Below are positions 26,066-34,490 of a stretch of DNA of 64,000 bases, in pieces; positions within the stretch are counted from its first letter, which is position 1; each line of letters starts with the position of its first letter. This stretch comes from Brevibacterium antiquum. Its GTDB lineage: Bacteria; Actinomycetota; Actinomycetes; Actinomycetales; Brevibacteriaceae. Below the pieces are notes generated by a model that did not search any database, was not told where the DNA came from, and saw only the letters and a program-made list of their open reading frames with translations. The position numbers and the translations under genes were made by a program. Location: assembly GCF_016107655.1 (NCBI RefSeq), contig NZ_JABASX010000001.1:248001-312000 (forward strand). The letters run 5' to 3'.

Positions 26066-28775
26066 ACAGCGCTGTGTCGTCGTCATCGTCGTCATGGGAG
26101 ACGATGACGACGTCGTCGGAGTCGATCTTCGAACGGGCGATCTCTTCTTTCGCCTCATCGAGATCACGCCCGTCATCAAGGTCGAGATCGAGCTCGTCGA
26201 AGCTCGTCGCCAATCCCTGCGTGCGGGTCGCAGCCGGGGACGTCGAACCTCCGCCGGGCTCGCCACCCGCAGCGGAGCCGCCACCGGCAGCACCGTCGCC
26301 GACAGGATCTTCGGCGCCGCCGAGGCGAGGAACCGTTCCGATGACGTCGATCTTGGACTCGAGGGGCGAGCCTGTGGCATCGCGCTTGGACATCTCGGCT
26401 GGAAGGGTCCTGGCCCCTCCTGCCTGGGCAGCCGCCTGCGGGGTATCGCCGACCCAGGCCAGGGACAGCTCGGTTTCGCCCTTGAGGAATTTGTGGGCAC
26501 GCACACCCGAGGTCGCACGGCCCTTGGTCGGATATTCGGAGAAGTCGCTGACCTTGATCGATGACGATGGTGCGCCGTAGAAGTTCTCGCCACTGGCGAC
26601 TGTGACCACGGCGAACGTGCCGACGCTGGTGTCGGCGTCGCCGTCCTCGTCGGTCTTGGCTTCCTTGGGAGTCATGCCGAAGAACAGCGCGCGCGCATCG
26701 GCGGCGACCTTCATCCCAGCCACACCTGAGGCGTTCCAGCCCTGTGCCCGCAGCCCGGAGGCATCGAAGGCCAGCAGCTGCGCATTCGAGGTCACGAACA
26801 CCGCCAGGGACTTATCGATGTCCTTCGGCTGAGCAACGCCGATGACGGAGTCCTTGCCCTTGAGTGTGATCGCTTCCCACTCGCTCTTGTTCGGCCTGGC
26901 AGCCACGGACACACGTTTGACGACTCCGCCTGCGGTGCCGACGACGAACTCACGGTCGAGGTCGATGAGACCGAGGACCGTCTCATTCTTCTCCAGCGTC
27001 ACGTAGTCGGCGATCTTGACGCCGCCGGCGACGTTCGGACGTGTTGCGGCCGGCGGCAGAGCCGGCAGGTCGACGACATCGACCATGTGCAGACGACCTG
27101 TCGAGGTCACCGCACCGACCTTGCCCTGAGTCGTCGACACGATCTCCGAGCGCAGCGCATCATGGCTCGAGCGCTTCCCGATCCTCTGCAATGCCGAGGC
27201 ATCAGCGGTTCGGGCGATGCGCCCGGAGGTCGAGAGGAGGACCCGGCAGGGAGCGTCGGCGATCTTGAGGTCAGACTGAGCCTTCTTGCCCTTGGCTGAG
27301 AGCTCCTTCATCGATCCTTCGATGAGAACCGTGCGCCGAGGCGAGCCGATGGCCTCCGCCGTCGCCTCGAGCTCCGTGGCGACGAGTTCGCGCAGCTTGG
27401 CCTCATCGGCGAGCAGGTCCTCGAGGTAGTCGATCTTCTTACGCAGCTCGTCACGCTCGGCTTCGAGCTCGATGCGCGAGAACTTGGTCAGCCTGCGCAG
27501 CTGCAGATCGAGGATGTAGGTGGCTTGGAGCTCCGAGAGCTCGAAGACGTCCATCAGACGTGTGCGCGCCGTGGCCGCATCGTCGGAGGAGCGGATGAGT
27601 TGGATGACCTCGTCGATGTCGAGGATCGCAATGAGCAGACCCTCGACGAGGTGGAGGCGGTCCTTGGCCTTGCGCAGCTGGAACACGGTGCGGCGGCGGA
27701 TGACGTCGATGCGGTGGGCGAGGTAGACGGTCAGCAGTTCGCGCAGACCCAGTGTCCGCGGCTGGCCGTCGACGAGACAGACGTTGTTCATGCTGAACGA
27801 TTCCTCGAGCGGGGTCTGCCGGTAGAGCTCAGCGAGGACTGCCTCCGGGTTGAACCCGTTCTTGATGCCGATGACCAGACGCATTCCGTTCTTGCGGTCC
27901 GAGTAGTCATCGATCGAAGCGATGCCGGTGAGCTTCTTCGCCCCGACAGCGTCCTTGACCTTGGACACAACCTTCTCCGGTCCCACGAGGTAGGGCAGCT
28001 CGGTGACGACGATGCCCTTGCGGCGGGCATTGATGTTCTCGATCGAGACCGTGGCTCTGGTGCGGAACGTACCGCGACCGGTCTCGTAGGCCTCACGGAC
28101 CCCATCGAGGCCGATGATCCGTCCGCCGGTGGGCAGATCGGGGCCGGGGATGAAGCGCATCAGCTCGGCCAGGCCGGCCTCAGGATTGCGGATCAGGTGG
28201 CAGCAGGCGGCGATGACCTCACCCGGATTGTGCGGAGCCATATTGGTGGCCATGCCCACGGCGATTCCGGACGTGCCGTTGATGAGCAGATTCGGGAACG
28301 CGCTGGGCAGAACCTCGGGCTGGGTAAGTGTGTTGTCGTAGTTCCCGACGAAGTCGACGACGTCCTCATCGAGGCCTGCGATCATCTGCATGGAAGCCGA
28401 GGTCAGCCGGGCCTCCGTGTAACGCGGGGCGGCAGGACCGTCGTCGAGGGAACCGAAGTTTCCATGGCCGTCGACGAGCGGTACGCGCATGATGAAGCTT
28501 TGGCTCAGGCGCACCAGCGCATCGTAGATCGCAGTGTCACCGTGCGGGTGCAGCTTGCCCATCACATCGCCGACGATGCGAGAGGACTTCACATGCCCAC
28601 GCTCGGGGCGCAGACCCATGTCGCCCATCTGGTAGACGATGCGACGCTGGACGGGCTTCAGCCCATCCCTGGCATCGGGCAGGGCGCGGGAGTGGATGAC
28701 CGAGACCGCATATTCGAGGAACGAACTCTCCATCTCTGACGAGACGTCGACATCGATGACTCTGCCTTCGGTCAT
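26061..28775 (-). CDS. parC: DNA topoisomerase IV/gyrase subunit A
   Basis: A 904-residue type IIA topoisomerase A subunit that cleaves and rejoins DNA. The catalytic Tyr is Y119 (APRYTEARL). HPHGDTAIYDALVRLSQSF is the quinolone-resistance region, with Thr at the position of E. coli GyrA Ser83. The C-terminal beta-pinwheel is present but I see no GyrA-box (QRRGGKG), which favours topoisomerase IV ParC over gyrase. The tail is strongly acidic (DDDDDDTALF). ATG 28775 has GGAG upstream. parE is not adjacent. A stem-loop lies in the leader. Confidence 0.93.
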   Translation of the reverse strand: MTEGRVIDVDVSSEMESSFLEYAVSVIHSRALPDARDGLKPVQRRIVYQMGDMGLRPERGHVKSSRIVGDVMGKLHPHGDTAIYDALVRLSQSFIMRVPLVDGHGNFGSLDDGPAAPRYTEARLTSASMQMIAGLDEDVVDFVGNYDNTLTQPEVLPSAFPNLLINGTSGIAVGMATNMAPHNPGEVIAACCHLIRNPEAGLAELMRFIPGPDLPTGGRIIGLDGVREAYETGRGTFRTRATVSIENINARRKGIVVTELPYLVGPEKVVSKVKDAVGAKKLTGIASIDDYSDRKNGMRLVIGIKNGFNPEAVLAELYRQTPLEESFSMNNVCLVDGQPRTLGLRELLTVYLAHRIDVIRRRTVFQLRKAKDRLHLVEGLLIAILDIDEVIQLIRSSDDAATARTRLMDVFELSELQATYILDLQLRRLTKFSRIELEAERDELRKKIDYLEDLLADEAKLRELVATELEATAEAIGSPRRTVLIEGSMKELSAKGKKAQSDLKIADAPCRVLLSTSGRIARTADASALQRIGKRSSHDALRSEIVSTTQGKVGAVTSTGRLHMVDVVDLPALPPAATRPNVAGGVKIADYVTLEKNETVLGLIDLDREFVVGTAGGVVKRVSVAARPNKSEWEAITLKGKDSVIGVAQPKDIDKSLAVFVTSNAQLLAFDASGLRAQGWNASGVAGMKVAADARALFFGMTPKEAKTDEDGDADTSVGTFAVVTVASGENFYGAPSSSIKVSDFSEYPTKGRATSGVRAHKFLKGETELSLAWVGDTPQAAAQAGGARTLPAEMSKRDATGSPLESKIDVIGTVPRLGGAEDPVGDGAAGGGSAAGGEPGGGSTSPAATRTQGLATSFDELDLDLDDGRDLDEAKEEIARSKIDSDDVVIVSHDDDDDDTALF

Positions 28776-29055
28776 GGAACTCCTTTGACGCACGAATTTT
28801 CCGCTCCGGGTGCTCTCTCACACGCCGAGGTTCGGCATCGACAACGGAGAGCACCCGTCGATTCTAGCGTTCGATTTGAGTTCTACGGCTCAAGCCCGCA
28901 TTTCCGGGGCGTCCGTGTCGTTGTCTGAAAGCGTCCGCGGTGTGAAGATCGGGGCGCGCGTGTGTTGTCGAAGTGTGTGAGCGTCTGTGCGTCGCAGCGG
29001 CTTCAGAACTGTGCCAGCGAGGAGCTCAGGTCCGAAGAGTTCAGGTCCGTTCGGA
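28776..29055 (-). other. parC leader and TetR/parC intergenic region
   Basis: No gene is visible between the parC start and the TetR stop. It contains the parC promoter/stem-loop region described separately. Next to the TetR 3' repeat it has two degenerate copies of a GAGNTCAGGTCCG-like unit (about 29025-29050). Confidence 0.55.
28807..28866 (-). promoter_or_regulatory. parC promoter -10 and 5' stem-loop
   Basis: On the minus strand a TAGAAT -10 hexamer (28866-28861) would start RNA near 28854. Arms CGGGTGCTCTC (28807-28817) and GAGAGCACCCG (28847-28857) are perfectly complementary over 11 bp and enclose a nested GCCGA/TCGGC stem. The parC mRNA would thus begin with a strong hairpin about 30 bases before its ribosome site. 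Confidence 0.5.
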
Positions 29056-29099
29056 GAGGTCAGGCCTGCGTCGTGTTGAGGTCAGGCCTGCGTCGTGTT
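29056..29099. repeat. 2 x 22-bp exact tandem duplication spanning the TetR stop
   Basis: Two identical 22-bp copies (29056-29077, 29078-29099) sharing GGTCAGGCCTGCGTCGTG. The TetR stop codon (29082-29084) lies in the right-hand copy. Confidence 0.96.
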
Positions 29100-29636
29100 G
29101 CTGGCCACCCACGTGAGGAACTGCCCCATGAACGATTCTACGTGGGGGCGATCGGCCGTTCCTGCGATCAGTTCGGTGATCATCATTCCCATCACGGAGC
29201 TGTTCATCGTGCGAGCCATCTCAGCATCGACTTTGGCCAGTCGCATGACGAACTCGTCGATCTTCGCGGTGTTCTTCTGCTTCGCGGCCAAGGCTTCGTC
29301 GGGCAGGGCCGGGTCGAGGCTGAGCATGATCATCGTGTAGAAGCGGTTCCGGTCGGTGGTCAGCCAGTTCATGCAGAAATCGACGGAGATCTCCAGCGCG
29401 GACTTTCCGCTGTCCCGGAACATGTCCGGCAGACGGTCGAGCTGCTGCGAGTTGAGGTCTCCGATGCGCTCCATGATTCCAGTGATGAGAGCATCACGGG
29501 TGCGGTAGACATTCGATGTCGAGCCGACGGGCAACTCGGCGAGGGCATCGACTGCCCTGTGGGTGAGTCCACGAACTCCCTGTTCGGCGACTACAGCAAT
29601 CGCGGAGTCGGTGACGACGTCTCTTCGTGAAATCAT
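29082..29636 (-). CDS. TetR-family transcriptional regulator
   Basis: A 184-residue TetR regulator. The N-terminal DNA-binding domain (about 5-50) is AIAVVAEQGVRGLTHRAVDA then LAELPVGSTSNVYRTRDALI; the usual YYHF is NVYR here. The C-terminal half is helical and non-diagnostic. The gene lies downstream of the Pat-like gene with a 239-bp gap full of palindromes, and upstream of parC. The weak ribosome site (GAAAG) and long structured leader suggest post-transcriptional control. Target unknown, probably itself and possibly the Pat-like gene or a distant locus. Confidence 0.88.
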   Translation of the reverse strand: MISRRDVVTDSAIAVVAEQGVRGLTHRAVDALAELPVGSTSNVYRTRDALITGIMERIGDLNSQQLDRLPDMFRDSGKSALEISVDFCMNWLTTDRNRFYTMIMLSLDPALPDEALAAKQKNTAKIDEFVMRLAKVDAEMARTMNSSVMGMMITELIAGTADRPHVESFMGQFLTWVASNTTQA

Positions 29637-29645
29637 TTCTTTCAG

Positions 29646-29682
29646 GCCTCACTCTCGTGAGGCACCCGCAGTGCAGGTGCCT
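29646..29682 (-). promoter_or_regulatory. Two overlapping hairpins in the TetR leader
   Basis: Hairpin A: GCCTCAC/GTGAGGC (29646-29663, 4-base loop). Hairpin B: AGGCACC/GGTGCCT (29660-29682, 9-base loop). They share 29660-29663, so they cannot both form fully. Both lie directly before the TetR ribosome site and start codon. On the plus strand hairpin B is followed by TTTT. Confidence 0.45.
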
Positions 29683-29694
29683 TTTGGATGGTGG

Positions 29695-29737
29695 ATGGCC
29701 AGTGGCTGGCCACAGACTATGGCCAATGTATGGCCAC
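29695..29737. promoter_or_regulatory. Tandem TGGCCA double-palindrome array
   Basis: Two 19-bp modules, ATGGCCAGTGGCTGGCCAC (29695-29713) and ATGGCCAATGTATGGCCAC (29719-29737), start 24 bp apart. Each has two TGGCCA half-sites 11 bp apart, one helical turn. They are an operator candidate, or stems in the leader RNA of the TetR gene. Confidence 0.5.
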
Positions 29738-29807
29738 ACACTAAAACACGAATTCATAACGTTTCGTGCCGAACGGATACAGACACTACCTGCAATAGAC
29801 AAGAATT

Positions 29808-29838
29808 GGTATAAGACTCGCCAAACTGACAGTCGGTT
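29808..29838 (-). promoter_or_regulatory. TetR-type palindrome and promoter candidate
   Basis: AACTGACAGTCGGTT (29824-29838) is symmetric at all but one pair and has the form of many TetR operators (ACTGNCAGT). On the minus strand TATACC (29813-29808) is a possible -10. Transcription from here would give the TetR gene a leader of about 165 bases that contains the TGGCCA array and hairpins. Confidence 0.42.
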
Positions 29839-29875
29839 CTCACTAAATGGGCCGCATCTGAATTCCCCGGGCGGG

Positions 29876-32548
29876 TCAGCTGAGCAGTCTCCGCGTCGAA
29901 TCGATCCGTGTGGAATCGGTGAGCAGATCAATCCTCACACTCAGAAGATGTCCGCCGGTCACGGTGGCGACCATGGGATGGACTTCGAGTTCGAGGATCT
30001 GCGGGTGCCTCTCGACGAGCACCGACAGGCGTTCGAGCACATCCTTGAGCGGATCGATATTCACCGGCGGCAGACCCCGATAGCCGAACAGCCTCGGCGA
30101 GGACTTGACCGATCGGATCATGTCCTCAGCATCTTTGTCCGTCAACGGGGCCACGCGATGTTCGACATCGCCGAGCAGCTCCGTCGTATCCCCGGCCAGG
30201 GAGAACGACAGCAACGGCCCCAGCAGCCGGTCCTCGCCGGCACGGATGACGCAGGGCACTCCCGGGGGAGCCATGGCCTGCACGTCGACCAGAGGGTCCT
30301 CGTCGACGAGTAGGGAGCTGATGGTCTCCTGGATCGCTTGGAAGTCCTCGCGCAGCTCCTCCGGTGAGTCGATGTTCAGTCGCACACCACCCAGCTCCAT
30401 CCGATGGCGCAGCGTGGTCGATACGGCCTTGAGCGCGACCGGATAGCCGATGTCGTCGGCAGCGGACAGGGCTTCGTCCACCGAGGCGGCGGTGATGTGG
30501 GGCAGCACCTCGATCCCGTAGCAGGACAGCAGAGCCCTCGCCTGATCCCGCTCGAGCCGAACGGGTCGGCCTGTCTGGGCCTCGGAGAGTGCGGATTCGA
30601 TGATAGTGCGCACGCCCTTGTCGTCGAGGTCTTCGACCTCAAGGAAACGGCCGTGGTCAGCGCCTCGCCAGCGGGCGTAGTCGGTGGCTCTGGCCAGGGA
30701 CCATACAGCGTCTTCGGGGCCGACGTAGCTGGGTACGGTGTGCGAGTTGCGGTTGCCTTCGCTGTCGCTGAGATGAGTGGTCAGCTCGTCTTGGACACCT
30801 TGGATGCCGAGGAAGCAGGCCACGGTCGTCTTCTGCGAACGGGCCGCCGCCTCGGCGAGGTGGGCCGCGATCTCGGATTCCTCTGCTCCGGCCGAGGGGG
30901 TGAAGGTGACGATCACGGAGTCGATGTCCGCGCGGGCATACATCGCCTCGAGCTCGTCTCGGAACGTCTCTGCCTCGACCTCCGGGTGCAGAGACACCGG
31001 GTCGGCTTCGACGTGCAGACCCTCGGAGCGAGCTCGCTGGATGACGAGGGTGGCCATCGCCGCCGAGTTGCCGACGACTCCCAGGCGCCTGCCCGCGGGC
31101 AGGGACTGGGTCGAGAACACCTGGGCTAAGTCGAAGAGCTGGTGGATCGTATCGGCTCTGATCACGCCGGCCTGACCGAGCACCTGGTCGAGGGTGTTCG
31201 GTGCCAGGGACGAGGTGCGCACGATGTGCCCGGGCGGCAGCTCGCGGCCGGTGAGGTCGGATTTGATGACGACGACTGGTTTGACGCGTGAGACCCGGCG
31301 GGCGATGCGGGCGAACTTGCGCGGGTTGCCGATCGATTCGAGGTAGAGGCCGACGGTCTTCGTCGCCGGATCCTCCTCCCAGTATTGGAGGACGTCGTTG
31401 CCGGAGAGGTCGGCGCGGTTGCCTGCGGAGACGAATGTGGAGATGCCGAGTCCGCGCTTCTTCGCCGCCGCCAGCAGAGCGGTGCCCAACGCGCCCGACT
31501 GGCTGAACAGGCCGAGCGTGCCCGATGCCGGCAGGAACGGAGCCAGCGATGTGTTCAGCGAGATGTTCTCGGACTCGTTGACGAGGCCGAACGAGTTCGG
31601 GCCGACCACGCGCATCCCGTAGGCGCGGGCGGTGGAGACCATCTGGCGCTGCAGCTCGGCCCCGGCTTCACCGGTCTCGGCGAATCCCGAGGAGATGACG
31701 AGGACCGCTTTGACCCCGTGGGCCGCGCACTCCTGGACCACCTCGGTGGCGGACTCCGCAGGCACAGCGATGACGGCGAGGTCTGCCTTGCCGGGCAGAT
31801 CATCCAGGCTCGGATACGCCTGGACTCCGGCGATCTGGTCCACTTCCGGGTGGACGACCCAGAGGTCGCCGGTGAACTTCGCCGAGGTGATGTTGCGGAT
31901 CAGGAGATGGCCGGTGGAGTTGCGTTTGCGGCTGGCGCCAATGACCACCACCGAGGTGGGGTGGAGGACCGTGCGCACGCTCAGTGCCTCGGCGCGGTGC
32001 TCCCGAGAGGCTTGGACCTCGATCGACCGTGCCGTCGGGTCGATGTCGAAGTTCACGGCCACGACGCCGTCGTCGAAACCGCGTGAGACCTCGTAGCCGG
32101 CGGCCTGGAAGACCTGCAGCATGGATCGGTTCTGAGGCAGCACCTCGGCGGTGAACCTGCGGATCCCCAGATCCCGGGCTGCGGCGGCGAGATGCTCAAG
32201 GAGGATCGAACCGATGCCGCGTCCCTGGTGGGCATCGGCGATATTGAAGGCCACCTCGGCGGAGGTGGTTGAGATCTTGTCGAAGCGGCCGACGCCGATG
32301 ATATCGGATCCGACCAGCATGATCATGGCCACTCGGTCGCGATGGTCAACGGTGACGAACCGGTCCAGATCGCGCTTGGGCAACCGGGGCAGCGGGGCGA
32401 AGAAGCGCAGGTAGATGGACTCGGGCGACTGGGCCTCATGCATCTTCGAGAGTGCGTCGGCATCGCCAGGGACGATGGGACGCAGATGGGCGGTGCCGCC
32501 ATCGCGCAGGACGACATCGGCTTCCCACTCGGAAGGATAGTTTTCCAT
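29876..32548 (-). CDS. Pat-like GNAT / NDP-forming acyl-CoA synthetase fusion
   Basis: An 890-residue bifunctional-looking protein. The N-terminal GNAT acetyltransferase (about 1-175) includes the acetyl-CoA loop HQGRGIGSILLEHLAAAARD. It is followed by a CoA-binding Rossmann domain (VVVIGASRKRNSTGHLLIRN), a succinyl-CoA-ligase-like domain and a C-terminal ATP-grasp domain (ALLSCYGIEVLPHITAAS onward). This order is typical of actinobacterial protein lysine acetyltransferases related to Salmonella Pat. The segment expected to hold the phosphohistidine reads RTSSLA (R444), so synthetase activity is doubtful. Upstream in-frame ATGs exist; 32548 gives the usual N terminus. Confidence 0.88.
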   Translation of the reverse strand: MENYPSEWEADVVLRDGGTAHLRPIVPGDADALSKMHEAQSPESIYLRFFAPLPRLPKRDLDRFVTVDHRDRVAMIMLVGSDIIGVGRFDKISTTSAEVAFNIADAHQGRGIGSILLEHLAAAARDLGIRRFTAEVLPQNRSMLQVFQAAGYEVSRGFDDGVVAVNFDIDPTARSIEVQASREHRAEALSVRTVLHPTSVVVIGASRKRNSTGHLLIRNITSAKFTGDLWVVHPEVDQIAGVQAYPSLDDLPGKADLAVIAVPAESATEVVQECAAHGVKAVLVISSGFAETGEAGAELQRQMVSTARAYGMRVVGPNSFGLVNESENISLNTSLAPFLPASGTLGLFSQSGALGTALLAAAKKRGLGISTFVSAGNRADLSGNDVLQYWEEDPATKTVGLYLESIGNPRKFARIARRVSRVKPVVVIKSDLTGRELPPGHIVRTSSLAPNTLDQVLGQAGVIRADTIHQLFDLAQVFSTQSLPAGRRLGVVGNSAAMATLVIQRARSEGLHVEADPVSLHPEVEAETFRDELEAMYARADIDSVIVTFTPSAGAEESEIAAHLAEAAARSQKTTVACFLGIQGVQDELTTHLSDSEGNRNSHTVPSYVGPEDAVWSLARATDYARWRGADHGRFLEVEDLDDKGVRTIIESALSEAQTGRPVRLERDQARALLSCYGIEVLPHITAASVDEALSAADDIGYPVALKAVSTTLRHRMELGGVRLNIDSPEELREDFQAIQETISSLLVDEDPLVDVQAMAPPGVPCVIRAGEDRLLGPLLSFSLAGDTTELLGDVEHRVAPLTDKDAEDMIRSVKSSPRLFGYRGLPPVNIDPLKDVLERLSVLVERHPQILELEVHPMVATVTGGHLLSVRIDLLTDSTRIDSTRRLLS

Positions 32549-32670
32549 GCTCCCAGCATAAGCGGATGGCGAAGACCCCGGGCCGTACATGACCTGCAAG
32601 GTCGCAGAACGGGAGCCGAAGGAATGGGGCGAAGTGGGAAGAGGCGGGCGAGTACGGCACAATGGGAGTC

Positions 32671-33258
32671 ATGGCTTTACCCGAAGTTCTCGTTCACGAT
32701 CTGCAGTCGGCCGGATACTACCCACAGCTCACACAGGGGATTCTGGCTGATTCTCTGTTCGACGAACCGGTGCTCGCTCATTTCGTTCACATCGACACGC
32801 ATGTCGACATCGAATCCATCCACCGTCACGTCACCGCCTTCGTGCTCACCGAGACACGTCTGCTGCTTGCGCACGTCGACGATGACCCGAACGCTGCACC
32901 CGGTTCCAAACCGCGGGCCGTGACGAGCAGCGAGGACATCGAACTCGAGCGTCTCGGCACCGTCATGGTCGGCCGGACGTTTGCCGACCCTGCTGCATTC
33001 ATTCCCGGCGACAAGCCCGTCGAGGTGTCTCTGACCATGTCATGGGGCGCCTCTCGACGGATCGAAGCCTTCCCGGAGACCTGTGGTGACCCGGACTGCG
33101 CGGCCGATCACGGCTACGGTGGATCCATCTTCTCTGAAGACGTCATGCTGCGCGTGTCCGCCGAGGCCGAAGGTCAGGCGGCAGTTGATCGCATCGGAGA
33201 ATTCGCCGGAAAGCTGCGTGCCGCGGTGTTCCAAGCCAGGCTGCGGTCTCGCCGCTGA
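32671..33258 (+). CDS. DUF5998 family protein
   Basis: A 195-residue protein of the actinobacterial family DUF5998, function unknown. It has no signal peptide or membrane helix. Conserved-looking segments are FVHIDTHVDIESIHRHVTAF, LTMSWGASRRIEAFPETCGD and CGDPDCAADHGYGG, in which two Cys and a His could bind metal. ATG 32671 has GGGAG just upstream; an ATG at 32662 is also in frame. It diverges from the Pat-like gene and its stop overlaps the start of the phosphatase-like gene by one base, so the two are an operon. Confidence 0.85.
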   Translation: MALPEVLVHDLQSAGYYPQLTQGILADSLFDEPVLAHFVHIDTHVDIESIHRHVTAFVLTETRLLLAHVDDDPNAAPGSKPRAVTSSEDIELERLGTVMVGRTFADPAAFIPGDKPVEVSLTMSWGASRRIEAFPETCGDPDCAADHGYGGSIFSEDVMLRVSAEAEGQAAVDRIGEFAGKLRAAVFQARLRSRR

Positions 33259-34421
33259 TGGCAGATGCGAGCACTTCACCCCTGACGGGGCCACCCGACT
33301 ACTCCGGGCCTATCCTCTCCGACGTGGTTCCCGCCGCGGCCCTCAGCCTCGGCGCGGGGGACATCTTCGATGATTCGGCGCGTGCTCGGGCACAGTCGCT
33401 GGGCCTTGACCGGGATTCGAGGACGACGATCGTCGTCCTCATCGACGGTATGGGGGAGAGCCAGCTCAAGCAGTACAGCGGCTACACTCCATTCTTCCGG
33501 TCCCTGGCGGCCTCACGACGGACCCTGTCCACAGGGTTCCCCTCGACGACCGCGAACTCCTTGTCCTCCTTGGCCACAGGGCGTCTGCCCGGTGGCCACG
33601 GCGTCGTCGGATACCGCGTCCTCGACCCAGCCAAAGACGCTGTGTTCAACCAGCTGACCTGGGACCTCGACGTCGACCCGGTTGCCTGGGTGCCCGATGC
33701 GACCCTGTTCGAGCGACTCACCGCGGCCGAGGTCGACGTGGTCAGCCTCGGCGAGGCGAAGTTCGCCGGTCGCGGCCTGAATCGGGCTTCCCTGCGTGGG
33801 GGCCGGTTCCGGGCTTCGAAAACGCTCGAACAGCGCTGCGCTCAGGCCATCGAAGAGGCGAAGGCTCCTGGCCGTCGGCTGGTTTACCTCTACTGGGGCA
33901 ACCTCGACAAGACGGGCCACGTCCACGGATCGAACTCCTCGCAGTGGACCGAGGAGCTCGAACACGTCGACCTGGCACTGTCGCAGCTGGCCAACGGTCT
34001 GCCTGCCGATTCGTCGATGATCGTCACCGCCGATCACGGCATGGTCGACATCGACCACAACTTGCGTCTCGACCTTGCCGATGCCCCCGAACTGCGGCAG
34101 GGCGTCAGGCATGTCGGCGGCGAACCGCGCGCCGTACACCTCTATGCCGAGGAGGGCGCCGAGGCCGACATCTACTCGGCGTGGACCGAGACAGTGGGGG
34201 ACAGGGCGCTCATCCTCAGCCGCCATGAGGTCATCCGGCGCGGCTACTTCGGTCCCGTCGACCCCCGCTTCCGCCAGCGCATCGGGGACTTCGTGGTCAT
34301 CTGCCAGGACGAATTCGCCATCGTCGACTCGGACAACGAGTCCGCCTCCGCTATCGCGCTCATCGGCCACCACGGGTCGACGACGGAACGCGAACTCCAC
34401 ATTCCCCTGCTCGTGGTGTGA
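33258..34421 (+). CDS. Alkaline phosphatase superfamily protein (type I phosphodiesterase/NPP-like)
   Basis: A 387-residue metal-dependent phosphodiesterase/pyrophosphatase-like protein. Zinc-site motifs are in order: VVLIDGMGESQL (D at about 62), the nucleophile region GFPSTTANSLSSLATG, YWGNLDKTGHVHGS, VTADHGMVDIDHN and ALIGHHGSTTERE. There is no signal peptide, so it is probably cytoplasmic, unlike most secreted NPPs. It is translationally coupled to DUF5998. Three ~17-bp repeats follow its stop. Natural substrate unknown. Confidence 0.9.
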   Translation: MADASTSPLTGPPDYSGPILSDVVPAAALSLGAGDIFDDSARARAQSLGLDRDSRTTIVVLIDGMGESQLKQYSGYTPFFRSLAASRRTLSTGFPSTTANSLSSLATGRLPGGHGVVGYRVLDPAKDAVFNQLTWDLDVDPVAWVPDATLFERLTAAEVDVVSLGEAKFAGRGLNRASLRGGRFRASKTLEQRCAQAIEEAKAPGRRLVYLYWGNLDKTGHVHGSNSSQWTEELEHVDLALSQLANGLPADSSMIVTADHGMVDIDHNLRLDLADAPELRQGVRHVGGEPRAVHLYAEEGAEADIYSAWTETVGDRALILSRHEVIRRGYFGPVDPRFRQRIGDFVVICQDEFAIVDSDNESASAIALIGHHGSTTERELHIPLLVV

Positions 34422-34430
34422 GTCGGGTCC

Positions 34431-34480
34431 GTGAACAGAGTTGTGTGATGAACAGAGCCTTTCGATGAACAGAGCATTCA
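34431..34480. repeat. 3 x ~17-bp tandem repeat
   Basis: Three units built on GATGAACAGAG (34431-34446, 34447-34463, 34464-34480) begin 10 bp after the phosphatase-like stop and end before the methyltransferase GTG. Confidence 0.9.
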
Positions 34481-34490
34481 GGAACCCACA

